Assembly: GCA_947456625.1 (NCBI GenBank)
Contig: CANGQJ010000001.1
Location: forward strand, 124,001 to 188,000
From: Bacteroidota bacterium
Lineage (GTDB): Bacteria > Bacteroidota > Bacteroidia > Chitinophagales > Chitinophagaceae
DNA: 64,000 nucleotides
Reading direction: 5' to 3'
The notes under the pieces were generated by a model, which did not search any database, was not told the DNA's origin, and worked only from the letters and a program-made list of their open reading frames with translations. Shown one piece after another: positions 55,860 to 64,000 of this stretch. The position numbers and the translations under genes were made by a program. Position 1 is the stretch's first letter. Each line of letters begins with the position of its first letter.

Positions 55860-56777
55860 TTTATTTAATGCTTCGCAAATTAAATCATAAGTTTTGTCAT
55901 AAGATTTAGCCTCAGGATTAAATGCAGTACCAATAACTTTTTCATAAAGCTCAATATATCTTTTAGAGATGGTTTCAATCCACTCATCAGACATGTTTGG
56001 TAAGGTTTGTCCTTCTTTGCCCATAAAATTGTTAGCTATTAGCCACTCTCTAACAAACTCTTTACTTAATTGTTTTTGTTTCTCTTTAGTAGCTTGTCTT
56101 TTTTCAAAACCATCGGCATAAAAATATCTTGAAGAGTCTGGGGTGTGAATTTCATCCATTAAATAAATGGTGTCTCCAATTTTTCCAAATTCATATTTAG
56201 TATCCACTAATATTAATCCTTGTTTTGCAGCAATTTCCTTACCTCTTTCAAAAAGCGCTAAAGCATATTTTTCTAAAATTGCCCAATCGGCAGCACTTGC
56301 TAATCCTTGTTTAATAATTTCTTCTTTGGAAATATCCTCATCATGACCTTCGCTTGCTTTAGTAGAAGGAGTAATAATTGGAGTAGGGAAAAAGTCGTTT
56401 TCTGCCATGCCCTCGGGTAGGGTAACGCCACATAAAGTCCTTAATCCACTATTATAAGTTCTCCATGCATGTCCTACCAAATTTCCCCTCACCACCATTT
56501 CAATTTTAAAAGGGGTACATTTTTTACCAATTGCTACATTGGGTGCTGGGGTACTTAGTAGCCAATTTGGGCAAATATCGGTTGTCTTTTCTAGCATATA
56601 TGCCGCTATTTGATTTAGAACCTGGCCTTTAAAAGGGATAGGTTTAGGTAAAATAACGTCAAAAGCGGAAATACGATCACTTGCAATCATCACAAGTAGT
56701 TCATTTTCAATGTAATATACATCTCTTACTTTGCCGTGATACTCAGCAATTTGTCCGGGGAAGGGCTTTGGATTCAT
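55854..56777 (-). CDS. purC: SAICAR synthase
   Basis: A 307-residue purine-biosynthesis enzyme that joins aspartate to [30 protein letters not shown] at about 14-39 is the ATP-binding opening. [21 protein letters not shown] followed by the [10 protein letters not shown] strand, and the [12 protein letters not shown] signature all match PurC. The length matches the longer, yeast-like type rather than the 237-residue E. coli form. Other pur genes are not in the window. Confidence 0.96.
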   Translation of the reverse strand: MNPKPFPGQIAEYHGKVRDVYYIENELLVMIASDRISAFDVILPKPIPFKGQVLNQIAAYMLEKTTDICPNWLLSTPAPNVAIGKKCTPFKIEMVVRGNLVGHAWRTYNSGLRTLCGVTLPEGMAENDFFPTPIITPSTKASEGHDEDISKEEIIKQGLASAADWAILEKYALALFERGKEIAAKQGLILVDTKYEFGKIGDTIYLMDEIHTPDSSRYFYADGFEKRQATKEKQKQLSKEFVREWLIANNFMGKEGQTLPNMSDEWIETISKRYIELYEKVIGTAFNPEAKSYDKTYDLICEALNKL

Positions 56778-56874
56778 GCCACTAAATTAAAAATTATAGC
56801 TTAATTTCTGATAATTTTTTTAAATGCTAATATTTTGTTATTTTGTATCACAATTCAATTAAAAACAAACATTT

Positions 56875-59757
56875 ATGAAACGATTTTTAAGCCAAATGGG
56901 TATGTTTTGCCTTGCCACTATGATGGTATTTTCGGCAAATGCTCAAAGTGCTAGTGCCATTACAGGTACTGTTAAAAATTCAATTTCCTCAGAATCATTA
57001 TCTGCAGTTACTGTTTCTGTTAAAGGAGGAAATGCAGGTACATTTACAGATGATAAAGGTAATTTTAAGTTAAGCCTAACTCAAAAATTACCAGTTACTT
57101 TAGTTTTCTCTTCTGTAGGTTTTGAGTCTAAAGAAGTAGAAGTAAGTTCAAGTAGTGCAAAAATTGCGGTGTCTTTAAAGCCAGGATACGTACTAGGTTC
57201 TGATGTAGTTGTATCTGCTTCAAGAGTAGCTGAAAGAATACTAGAATCTCCAGTTTCTATTGAGCGAGTTAGTGCTGCTCAAATTAGAAACTCTCCTGCT
57301 GCCAACTACTATGATATCCTTGGAAACTTAAAGGGAGTAGACGTTGTAGCGGCAAGTTTAACTTTTAAAAGTATTACAACAAGAGGTTTTAGCGGTAGTG
57401 GTAACACACGTTTAAATCAATTAATTGATGGTATGGATAACCAAGCACCAGGTTTAAACTTTTCAGTTGGAACCATGGTTGGTTTAACAGAGTTAGATGT
57501 TGATAATATGGAATTATTACCTGGTGCATCTTCTGCTTTATATGGTTCTGGTGGTATGAATGGTACTGTTTTAATTAACAGCAAAAACCCATTCAAATAC
57601 CAAGGTTTAAGTTTCCAAATTAAGCAAGGTGTTAACCACGTAGATAATTATCAACGTCCTCAAGCTGCCTACAAAGACTATTCAGTTAGATGGGCTAGCA
57701 AAATTGGAGACCGTTTCGCATACAAAATTGGTGCTCAATATACCGAAGCTCAAGACTGGTTAGCTAACAATAAATCTGATTACTCAAGAACTACTGGTAC
57801 TCAAAATGGTCAAGTAATTGCTGGTGACAGATATTCTGATGCAAACTATGATGGTGTGAATGTTTATGGTGACGAAACAAACTATAACTTATCAAAAATT
57901 AGTGCTCAATATTTAGCAGGTGTTTCTGCTTTATTAGGCGCTCCAACATATGGTGCTTTATATGGTGCAGCTGCTAGCTTCCCAACTTACAACGCTTATG
58001 CTGGTTACCTTCAAGGTGCATTGGGTGCAAAATGGGCATCTTTAGCGCCATATGCTCCAATGATGTATTTAGATAAAAAAGGTGCTTACGGTAGCGTAAG
58101 TAGAACAGGATACAATGAAGTTGATATCATTGACCCAGTTGCAAAAAATACAAAAATTTCTGGATCATTACACTATAAAGTAAATGACAAAACCGAAGCT
58201 TCATTTAGTGCCTATACTGGTTCAGGTAATACCGTATATACTGGTAGCGACCGTTACTCTTTGAATGGTTTAAATATGAGCCAATTTAAATTTGAAGTAA
58301 AATCTAAAAACTGGTATGTACGTGCATACAAAACTTTAGAGGATGCTGGTGATTCATACAATGCAACAGTAACAACTCGTTTATTTAACGAAGCATGGCT
58401 TCCAAGTGGCGGTGCTACTGGTTGGTTTGCTAAATACTTTGGCACTTACACACAGTTTGCTTTAAATGGCGATTTAAGTGGCGCACATGCTAATGCAAGA
58501 ATAGCTGCAGACCAAGGAAGACCAACAGGTAATATTGGTTCAAGCCAATTGTTTAAATCAATTGCTGCTATCCCAATTTCAAAAGGGGGTGGTAAATTCT
58601 TAGATAAATCTGAATTAAACGTTATAGATGCACAGTATAATTTAACTGATGTTTTAGGCTTAGATAAATATGATGCATCATTATTAGTAGGTGCTAGCAT
58701 TAAAGGTTATGTTTTAAATTCTCAAGGAACTTTATTTGCGGATACTACCAACAGAATTTGGATTAACGAAAGCAGTTCTTATGCTCAGTTATCTAAAAAA
58801 TTCTTTGGTGATATCTTAAAAGTATCTGTTTCTGGACGATATGACAAAAACGACAACTTCGCTGGTCGTTTTACTCCAAGAGCAACTGCTGTAGTTAAAA
58901 TTGCTGAAGACAATAACATTCGTGTTTCTTATCAAGAAGCATACCGTTTTCCAACTACACAAAACCAATGGATTAACTTGTTAGTTGGTGGTGGTACTCG
59001 TTTAATGGGAGGTTTACCTCAATTAAGAAAGTTCTACAACTTTGACAATAACCCTACATATACTTTAGCTAGTGTATTAGGTGGTGCTCCAGTTCAACAA
59101 AGCTTTGGTGAGTTCAAGCCAGAGTCTATGAGTTCTTTTGAAGTAGGTTACAAAACTTTAATTAGCAAAAGGTTATTAATTGACTTTTACGCATATGCAG
59201 GTAAGTATACCAACTTTATTAGTGGTGTAACTGTGGTGCAAGCAGTTAAGCCTGGTACTCCATTATTACCTACAGACGTAGGTGATCCAACTAAGAGCAT
59301 TACTTATAGCATTTCAACAAATGCACCTGGTGATGTTTATACAAGTGGTTGGGGATTATCTGCTGACTATTTAATGCCAAATAACTTTAGCTTCTCTAGT
59401 AGCATTTATACAGATGAAATTGGAAATTTACCTTCTGGATTTATTTCTTATTTCAACACACCATTATTCAGAGCTAATTTTGGATTAAACAACAGTGGTT
59501 TCTTGTTAAAAAACAGATTAGGATTTGGAGCTAACTTACACTACCAAGACGAGTTCGTTTACGAAGGAACTTTTGCTGTAGGTAAAATTGCTTCTGTAAA
59601 TACAGTAGACGCTGTTATTACTTATAAAGTTCCTGCTATCAAATCAATGATTAAAGTAGGTGGAACTAACATTTTTAACCGTTATTACCAAACTGCATAT
59701 GGTAGCCCATCAATTGGTGGATTGTACTATGTAAGTTTTGCATATAATATTTTATAG
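56875..59757 (+). CDS. TonB-dependent receptor with N-terminal carboxypeptidase-like domain (SusC type)
   Basis: A 960-residue outer-membrane receptor. Residues 1-24 form a signal peptide (ANA before QS). A CarboxypepD_reg-like domain covers about 28-108 (ITGTVKNSISSESLSAVTV). A plug domain follows at about 115-235 with GVDVVAASLTFKSITTRGFSG, and the barrel ends in GLYYVSFAYNIL. No SusD gene follows, so it is not a standard starch-utilisation pair. Codons such as GGT, GCT and CGT look common, which may indicate high expression. The substrate is unknown. Confidence 0.9.
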   Translation: MKRFLSQMGMFCLATMMVFSANAQSASAITGTVKNSISSESLSAVTVSVKGGNAGTFTDDKGNFKLSLTQKLPVTLVFSSVGFESKEVEVSSSSAKIAVSLKPGYVLGSDVVVSASRVAERILESPVSIERVSAAQIRNSPAANYYDILGNLKGVDVVAASLTFKSITTRGFSGSGNTRLNQLIDGMDNQAPGLNFSVGTMVGLTELDVDNMELLPGASSALYGSGGMNGTVLINSKNPFKYQGLSFQIKQGVNHVDNYQRPQAAYKDYSVRWASKIGDRFAYKIGAQYTEAQDWLANNKSDYSRTTGTQNGQVIAGDRYSDANYDGVNVYGDETNYNLSKISAQYLAGVSALLGAPTYGALYGAAASFPTYNAYAGYLQGALGAKWASLAPYAPMMYLDKKGAYGSVSRTGYNEVDIIDPVAKNTKISGSLHYKVNDKTEASFSAYTGSGNTVYTGSDRYSLNGLNMSQFKFEVKSKNWYVRAYKTLEDAGDSYNATVTTRLFNEAWLPSGGATGWFAKYFGTYTQFALNGDLSGAHANARIAADQGRPTGNIGSSQLFKSIAAIPISKGGGKFLDKSELNVIDAQYNLTDVLGLDKYDASLLVGASIKGYVLNSQGTLFADTTNRIWINESSSYAQLSKKFFGDILKVSVSGRYDKNDNFAGRFTPRATAVVKIAEDNNIRVSYQEAYRFPTTQNQWINLLVGGGTRLMGGLPQLRKFYNFDNNPTYTLASVLGGAPVQQSFGEFKPESMSSFEVGYKTLISKRLLIDFYAYAGKYTNFISGVTVVQAVKPGTPLLPTDVGDPTKSITYSISTNAPGDVYTSGWGLSADYLMPNNFSFSSSIYTDEIGNLPSGFISYFNTPLFRANFGLNNSGFLLKNRLGFGANLHYQDEFVYEGTFAVGKIASVNTVDAVITYKVPAIKSMIKVGGTNIFNRYYQTAYGSPSIGGLYYVSFAYNIL

Positions 59758-59782
59758 ATTTAAGGTGGGTTAGCCTTAAAGG

Positions 59783-59816
59783 TCCCTCCTCGACTTGTCG
59801 GGGAGGGATTTTTTTT
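59783..59816 (+). terminator. Terminator after the SusC-type receptor
   Basis: TCCCTCC and GGAGGGA pair, with an inner CGAC/GTCG stem and TT loop, followed by eight T. It lies 26 bases after the stop. Confidence 0.92.
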
Positions 59817-59849
59817 GCCTAAAACCGTCATTTTTCCTGTTTAAAATGT

Positions 59850-59857
59850 TAATTTTG
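59850..59857 (+). promoter_or_regulatory. -7 promoter element for pdhB
   Basis: TAATTTTG matches TAnnTTTG, 20 bases before the pdhB start. Confidence 0.6.
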
Positions 59858-59877
59858 CATTCAAAATAAATTCAATT

Positions 59878-60864
59878 ATGCGATCAATAGCGTTTAGAGA
59901 AGCCCTTCGCGAAGCGATGAACGAGGAAATGAGAAGAGATGAACGTGTGCTTTTAATGGGAGAGGAAGTAGCAGAGTACAATGGTGCTTATAAAGTAAGC
60001 CAAGGAATGCTTGCCGAGTTTGGTCCAAAACGTATTATAGATACACCCATTTCTGAGCTAGGATTTACAGCTGTTGCTGTAGGTGCTGCACAAAATGGAC
60101 TAAGACCTATAGTAGAATTTATGACATGGAACTTTGCAGTATTGCCACTTGACCAAATATTAAATACGGCAAGTAAAATGCTTGCTATGAGTGGTGGCCA
60201 AATTGGTTGTCCAATTGTAATGAGAGGACCTAACGGAAGTGCAGGTCAATTAGGTGCGCAACACTCAACTGCATTTGAAAGTTATTTAGCTAATATACCA
60301 GGTATTAAAGTAGTATCACCTTCTAATGGGTATGATGCAAAAGGTTTATTAAAACAAGCTATTCGCTACGAAGAGGATCCAATCATGTTTTTGGAAAGTG
60401 AAGTGATGTATGGTGATAAATGTGAAGTGCCCGAAGAAGAATATTATATCCCATTAGGTTTAGCTGACGTTAAAAAAGCTGGAACCGATGTGACTATTGT
60501 TTCTTATAATAAAATGATGAAAGTAGCTTTAGGTGCTGCAGCAGAATTAGAAAAAGAAGGAATAAGTGCAGAAGTAATTGATTTAAGAACAATTCGTCCT
60601 TTAGACTGGATGACAGTATTAAATAGTGTTAAAAAAACAAACCGATTAGTAATCATTGAAGAGCAATGGCCATTTGCTTCTGTTTCTTCAGAACTTTCTT
60701 ACCGTATTCAAAAGGAAGGCTTTGATTATTTAGATGCGCCAATTCGCCGTATTACTAGTGCCGACGCCCCAATGCACTATGCACCTAATTTAACTGCATT
60801 AGCGGTTCCAGACATAGCTAGATCGGTTAACTTGGTTAAAGAGGTATTACGCCAATATAAATAA
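59878..60864 (+). CDS. pdhB: Pyruvate dehydrogenase E1 component, beta subunit
   Basis: A 328-residue subunit of the enzyme that converts pyruvate to acetyl-CoA. It opens with FREALREAMNEEMRRDERVLLMGEEV. ISELGFTAVAVGAA (substrate and thiamin-site segment), MTWNFAVLPLDQI, and VEFMTWN-type dimer regions match the family, and the C-terminus contains the transketolase C domain. The alpha subunit is not in this window. Branched-chain keto-acid E1 beta is a close relative and cannot be excluded by sequence alone. Confidence 0.92.
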   Translation: MRSIAFREALREAMNEEMRRDERVLLMGEEVAEYNGAYKVSQGMLAEFGPKRIIDTPISELGFTAVAVGAAQNGLRPIVEFMTWNFAVLPLDQILNTASKMLAMSGGQIGCPIVMRGPNGSAGQLGAQHSTAFESYLANIPGIKVVSPSNGYDAKGLLKQAIRYEEDPIMFLESEVMYGDKCEVPEEEYYIPLGLADVKKAGTDVTIVSYNKMMKVALGAAAELEKEGISAEVIDLRTIRPLDWMTVLNSVKKTNRLVIIEEQWPFASVSSELSYRIQKEGFDYLDAPIRRITSADAPMHYAPNLTALAVPDIARSVNLVKEVLRQYK

Positions 60865-60930
60865 AGCTTCAACTTATATAGTTTAAAAGCCTTTTATAAT
60901 TGAATAGCATCAATTAACAATCTTTTTTAT

Positions 60931-60955
60931 AAATATCCCTAACAAAGGGATATTT
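60931..60955 (+). terminator. Hairpin terminator after pdhB
   Basis: AAATATCCCT (60931-60940) pairs perfectly with AGGGATATTT (60946-60955), followed by TTTG. The right arm and T-run form the -7 element of the lepB promoter. Confidence 0.75.
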
Positions 60956-60958
60956 TTG
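60951..60958 (+). promoter_or_regulatory. -7 promoter element for lepB overlapping the pdhB terminator
   Basis: TATTTTTG matches TAnnTTTG, 24 bases before the lepB start, and shares bases with the preceding terminator stem and T-run. Confidence 0.5.
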
Positions 60959-60982
60959 CTTTAGTAAAACAAACAAATTAAT

Positions 60983-62494
60983 ATGGGGATTTTATTAGTG
61001 GTACTTTTTTGGTTAGGATGGCATATTGGCATTTATGCGATGTTAAAAAAAGCAGGTATTGACAGTGCAAAAGCAATAACTCCAATTTACAATACTTGGG
61101 AAGTAGTAAAGCTTTGTAATATTTCAAAATTTTGGTTTTGGATTCAATTGGTCCCAATTTTAGGGCAGTTTGTGACGCTTTGGATTTCAATCATATTTGT
61201 AATGCATTTTAAAAGAGTAGGTTTAATACATCATACACTTACTGTTTTAGTCCCATTTATATATTTACCTTATTTAGGATTTTCGGCAAACGAAAAGTGG
61301 CATGGAACGCAAGCACTTGCACATTATCATAAATCTGCTTCCAGAGAATGGATTGACGCTGCTGTTTTTGCAGTAGTGGCTGCTACATTAATTAGAACAT
61401 TTTTATTTGAAGCTTATGTAATTCCTACAGAAAGTATGGAAAAAACATTACTTGTAAATGATTTTTTATTTGTAGACAAAGTAACATTTGGTGCTAGAAT
61501 TCCACAAACTCCAATTTCATTTCCATTTGTTCATAATACTTTACCAGGTGCAATTACAACTCCTTCTTATGTAAAATGGATTCAATTGGATTATCAACGA
61601 CTTCCTAAGGTAAGAGAAGTTAAAAGAAACGACGTGGTTGTATTTAATTTTCCTGCAGGCGATACCATCATTAATTTGGCAGATTTTGGGAGTAAAATTC
61701 CTTACTACGATGTATTAAGAAGTCCAGAATTTAATGGCGACCGTGAAAAATTAAAAGCGCAGTATCCAATTTTAGTGCATCCTACCGATAAGACCGATAA
61801 TTATATAAAGCGTTGCGTAGGACTTCCAGGTGATGTTATTCAAGTAAAAAATAGTCACTTGTGGGTAAATGGACAACCTGCGTATGTGGGAGATAATGCC
61901 CAAACCGAATATTTAGTGGTGACGAATGGTAAGGCAATTCCCGAGGACTATATTGAGGATAGTTTAGGCATTAATATAACCGAAGCTAACATGGACTTTC
62001 AACCTGTTGACGGAAGGCTTAATACCTATAAAATTAACATGACTGCTGAAGCAGCAATAGCATTAAAAAAATTACCATTTATTGTTTCTGTGGAATTTTA
62101 TGAAGAGAATACAGTGGGATATACTTTTCCAAACGACGTAGTTCATTTCCCTTGGACCATAGACAATTTTGGCGCTATTCGCATTCCTAAAAAAGGAGAT
62201 ATTATTAATTTAAATGATAGTACCATTGAACTATACCGTAGATTAATTTGCACTTATGAGCACAATACTTTAGAGAAAAAAAATGGCCAATACTTATTAA
62301 ATGGGGTAGCTGTAAATAATTATACTGTTAAGCAAAACTATTACTGGATGATGGGAGACAATCGTCATCGTAGTCAAGATAGTCGTTTTTGGGGCTATGT
62401 TCCTGAAACACATATTGTAGGAAGGGCAGCTTTAATATGGTTTAGCTATAGTAAATCTATAAGATGGGGGAGACTATTTAATTTAATTAAATAA
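60983..62494 (+). CDS. lepB: Signal peptidase I with N-terminal membrane domain
   Basis: A 503-residue enzyme that removes signal peptides from exported proteins. Residues 1-110 form an extra domain with three or four hydrophobic segments (a DUF5684-like region). The S26 core starts after a helix at about 124-145: Ser151 in YVIPTESMEKTL and Lys276 in YIKRCVGLPGD are the catalytic pair. MGDNRHRSQDSRFWGYV near the C-terminus is box E. Large loops separate the boxes, giving a protein longer than E. coli LepB (324); both features occur in Bacteroidota. Confidence 0.94.
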   Translation: MGILLVVLFWLGWHIGIYAMLKKAGIDSAKAITPIYNTWEVVKLCNISKFWFWIQLVPILGQFVTLWISIIFVMHFKRVGLIHHTLTVLVPFIYLPYLGFSANEKWHGTQALAHYHKSASREWIDAAVFAVVAATLIRTFLFEAYVIPTESMEKTLLVNDFLFVDKVTFGARIPQTPISFPFVHNTLPGAITTPSYVKWIQLDYQRLPKVREVKRNDVVVFNFPAGDTIINLADFGSKIPYYDVLRSPEFNGDREKLKAQYPILVHPTDKTDNYIKRCVGLPGDVIQVKNSHLWVNGQPAYVGDNAQTEYLVVTNGKAIPEDYIEDSLGINITEANMDFQPVDGRLNTYKINMTAEAAIALKKLPFIVSVEFYEENTVGYTFPNDVVHFPWTIDNFGAIRIPKKGDIINLNDSTIELYRRLICTYEHNTLEKKNGQYLLNGVAVNNYTVKQNYYWMMGDNRHRSQDSRFWGYVPETHIVGRAALIWFSYSKSIRWGRLFNLIK

Positions 62495-62499
62495 CAATT

Positions 62500-62982
62500 A
62501 TGCATACAAAATTTGAGTTTGAATATGAGTTGTTTGATGACATAAATGGTTTAAGTATTTCAGATCAACATTTGCTTGAAAAAGCAAAAGAAGCAACCAA
62601 GTCAGCATATGCACCTTATTCCAATTTTTATGTTGGTGCCGCAGCCTTACTTTCTAATGATCAAATTGTTATTGGGTCTAATCAAGAGAGTGCAAGTTTT
62701 CCAGTTGGCATTTGTGCCGAACGTACTTTATTAAATAGCGTAGGGAGTCAATTTCCGACACTTTCTATAAAAACCATGGCAATTAGCTATCAGCCGCTAG
62801 GGAAAGATTCTAACGAGCCTATTTCTCCATGTGGCATGTGCAGACAATCCTTATTGGATTATGAACATAGGTACGGCAGTCCAATTAAAATTATTTTATC
62901 TGGAATGAGTGGTAATGTAATGGTCCTTAAATCAGCATCCAACTTATTGCCATTTGGATTTGACGGAACCATACTTAAATAA
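62500..62982 (+). CDS. cdd: Cytidine deaminase
   Basis: A 160-residue enzyme deaminating cytidine and deoxycytidine to uridines. Zinc and catalytic residues are Cys72-Ala-Glu74 (CAER) and Cys111/Cys114 (PCGMC). The YAPYSNFYVGAA segment at 37-48 is the substrate-binding signature. The first ligand being Cys is normal for homotetrameric CDAs. It begins five bases after the lepB stop. Confidence 0.95.
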   Translation: MHTKFEFEYELFDDINGLSISDQHLLEKAKEATKSAYAPYSNFYVGAAALLSNDQIVIGSNQESASFPVGICAERTLLNSVGSQFPTLSIKTMAISYQPLGKDSNEPISPCGMCRQSLLDYEHRYGSPIKIILSGMSGNVMVLKSASNLLPFGFDGTILK

Positions 62983-63020
62983 TGGAGCTAGGTTTAAGCG
63001 GATATTGAAATGAATTATTT

Positions 63021-63527
63021 TTAAAACAGCGTTTGTACCCCCAGTGCCAATCTAAATTCATGCTGTAGTAACCAACGTTTACGAGCTTTTCCCCAAGCAT
63101 AACCTACCAAGGATTGATCAGTGCCAATAATTCTATGACAAGGAACTATTATGGCAATTTTATTTTTCCCATTTGCAGAAGCTGCAGCCCTTATTACTTT
63201 TGGGTCCCCTAATTTTTTAGCTAGGTCTGCGTAGCTTAAAGTTTTTCCATAAGGCACTTCATATAATTCTTTCCAAACTTTTTGCTGGAATTCAGTACCA
63301 GTTTGATTAATTGGCACAGTGAAGTTTTTTCTTGTTCCTGAAAAATATTCAATTAATTCATCAACGCATTGGTGAATAACAGAAGGTAGCTCCTCTGTAT
63401 TATTAAATTCGTCATCAATTTCACTGGCTGGGTCTGCAAAAATTAATTCTGTAATACAACCTTCATCAGATGAAATTTTAATTTGTCCAATTGGGCTGTG
63501 ATAAATATGTGATACCAGTGTTTCCAT
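63021..63527 (-). CDS. ogt: Methylated-DNA--protein-cysteine methyltransferase
   Basis: A 168-residue suicide repair protein that transfers O6-alkyl groups from guanine to its own Cys130, in the signature IVPCHRIIG. The helix-turn-helix element preceding it (SYADLAKKLGDPKVIRAAASANGKN in outline) is complete. The C-terminus WGKARKRWLLQHE is typical. No AdaA domain is present. Its ATG shares one base with the upstream stop (TAATG), so the two genes are probably translated together. Confidence 0.95.
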   Translation of the reverse strand: METLVSHIYHSPIGQIKISSDEGCITELIFADPASEIDDEFNNTEELPSVIHQCVDELIEYFSGTRKNFTVPINQTGTEFQQKVWKELYEVPYGKTLSYADLAKKLGDPKVIRAAASANGKNKIAIIVPCHRIIGTDQSLVGYAWGKARKRWLLQHEFRLALGVQTLF

Positions 63528-64000
63528 TATGCATCCAAAGAATTAGCAAGGTCTGTAAGGTCCTTTTGTTTGTATTGTAAAATTGGGCTTGCAAAACATT
63601 TTGATAATTCTAATAACAGCTTTTTTATAATTCTAACATTAGAAAGTGTTTTGTAATAAGCATTTTTAGGATCTATGTTGGACCTAGTAAAATATTGGTC
63701 TAAGTCCTTTTGTGAAAAGGGATGTCCTGTAGTGCCTTCTACATAAAACTGAATATACTCCTGGGGGTGCGGATAAATTTCGGCTGGATCCCAGTCTGGG
63801 GTGTAAAAAGCAACAATACATTGCTTAGGTATATTAATAAAATTTGCTTGAATTTCTAATTGGTGACATAACTCCGCATATAAAATAGTATTGGCAAAAG
63901 CGTTGCCTTTTTTAAATTGCAAAGGAGCAGAAATTAAAAATTCATCAGGCTGCTCGTAATTCACTTCTGTGCCTTTTATTTGATAATAATTAAACAAAAT
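63527..64000 (-). CDS. Transglutaminase-like (SirB1-type) protein, C-terminal part
   Basis: An open frame entering from the right edge; the codons before 63997 are still open, so the start lies outside the window. The visible 158 or so codons contain PDEFLISAPLQFKKGNAFANTILYAEL and NIPKQCIVAFYTPDW in outline, the pattern of SirB1-type transglutaminase-like domains, where a G-N and an L-Y-x-x-L segment surround the usual core. It ends in a helical tail. The identification is from memory of the family pattern, with no catalytic Cys visible in this part. Confidence 0.5.
   Translation of the reverse strand: MLFNYYQIKGTEVNYEQPDEFLISAPLQFKKGNAFANTILYAELCHQLEIQANFINIPKQCIVAFYTPDWDPAEIYPHPQEYIQFYVEGTTGHPFSQKDLDQYFTRSNIDPKNAYYKTLSNVRIIKKLLLELSKCFASPILQYKQKDLTDLANSLDA

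Overview
The window looks like chromosomal DNA of an AT-rich Bacteroidota bacterium, probably near the Chitinophagia (family not fixed by the sequence). Four things point there. Type IX secretion genes (porQ, porW-like) are present. There are Bacteroidota-specific families: DUF4270 lipoprotein, GSCFA protein, SusC-type TonB receptor and head-GIN DUF2807. Most starts lack a Shine-Dalgarno sequence. Many genes are preceded by the Bacteroidota -7 promoter element TAnnTTTG. The window encodes about 57 proteins, two of them cut by the window ends, one initiator tRNA and one TPP riboswitch. I see no insertion sequence, prophage, CRISPR array, rRNA or integrated element. No intergenic gap exceeds 300 bases.

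Region 1 (1-15381) is a sugar-catabolic island. A LacI-family regulator (only its first codons are in the window) diverges from a five-gene pentose operon: xylose isomerase, SSS sugar symporter, xylulokinase, secreted GH3 glycosidase and aldose 1-epimerase. A near-ideal LacI-type operator lies between them. A GntR regulator with a LacI-like sensor domain then diverges from a five-gene L-rhamnose operon: rhaT, a fused rhamnulose-1-phosphate aldolase/dehydrogenase, rhaM, rhaI and a rhamnulokinase. Together they would import and catabolise xylose and rhamnose, two sugars found side by side in plant polysaccharides.

Region 2 (15365-24426) holds an envelope HtrA protease, a LuxC-like acyl-CoA reductase divergent from a 2[4Fe-4S] ferredoxin, ddl with a PASTA membrane protein and a rhodanese, a TonB receptor controlled by a TPP riboswitch (so probably a thiamin transporter), a DUF2807 protein and a small outer-membrane protein.

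Region 3 (24587-40857) is mostly housekeeping: tRNA-fMet, era, der, a small lipoprotein, lon, porQ convergent with a PBP1A-porW pair, a module with orphan AtpZ/AtpI-like membrane proteins plus a SprT-like protein, sucC, yceI and a DinB protein.

Region 4 (40885-64000) contains a minus-strand operon (heptose-phosphate adenylyltransferase, flippase-like membrane protein, ALDH7, subtilase). After it come a GT5 N-domain protein with a DUF4270 lipoprotein, metK, a NUDIX-TrmH-GSCFA-penicillin acylase run, trhO convergent with purC, a large orphan TonB receptor, pdhB, lepB, cdd, ogt and a truncated transglutaminase-like gene.

I did not find an obviously undescribed system. The observations most worth following are the riboswitch-controlled receptor with its promoter abutting the aptamer, the two regulatory inverted repeats in the sugar island, the orphan ATPase-assembly-like module, the repeated SGAS ladder in the DUF2807 protein, and two places where a terminator's T-tract forms the next gene's -7 element.
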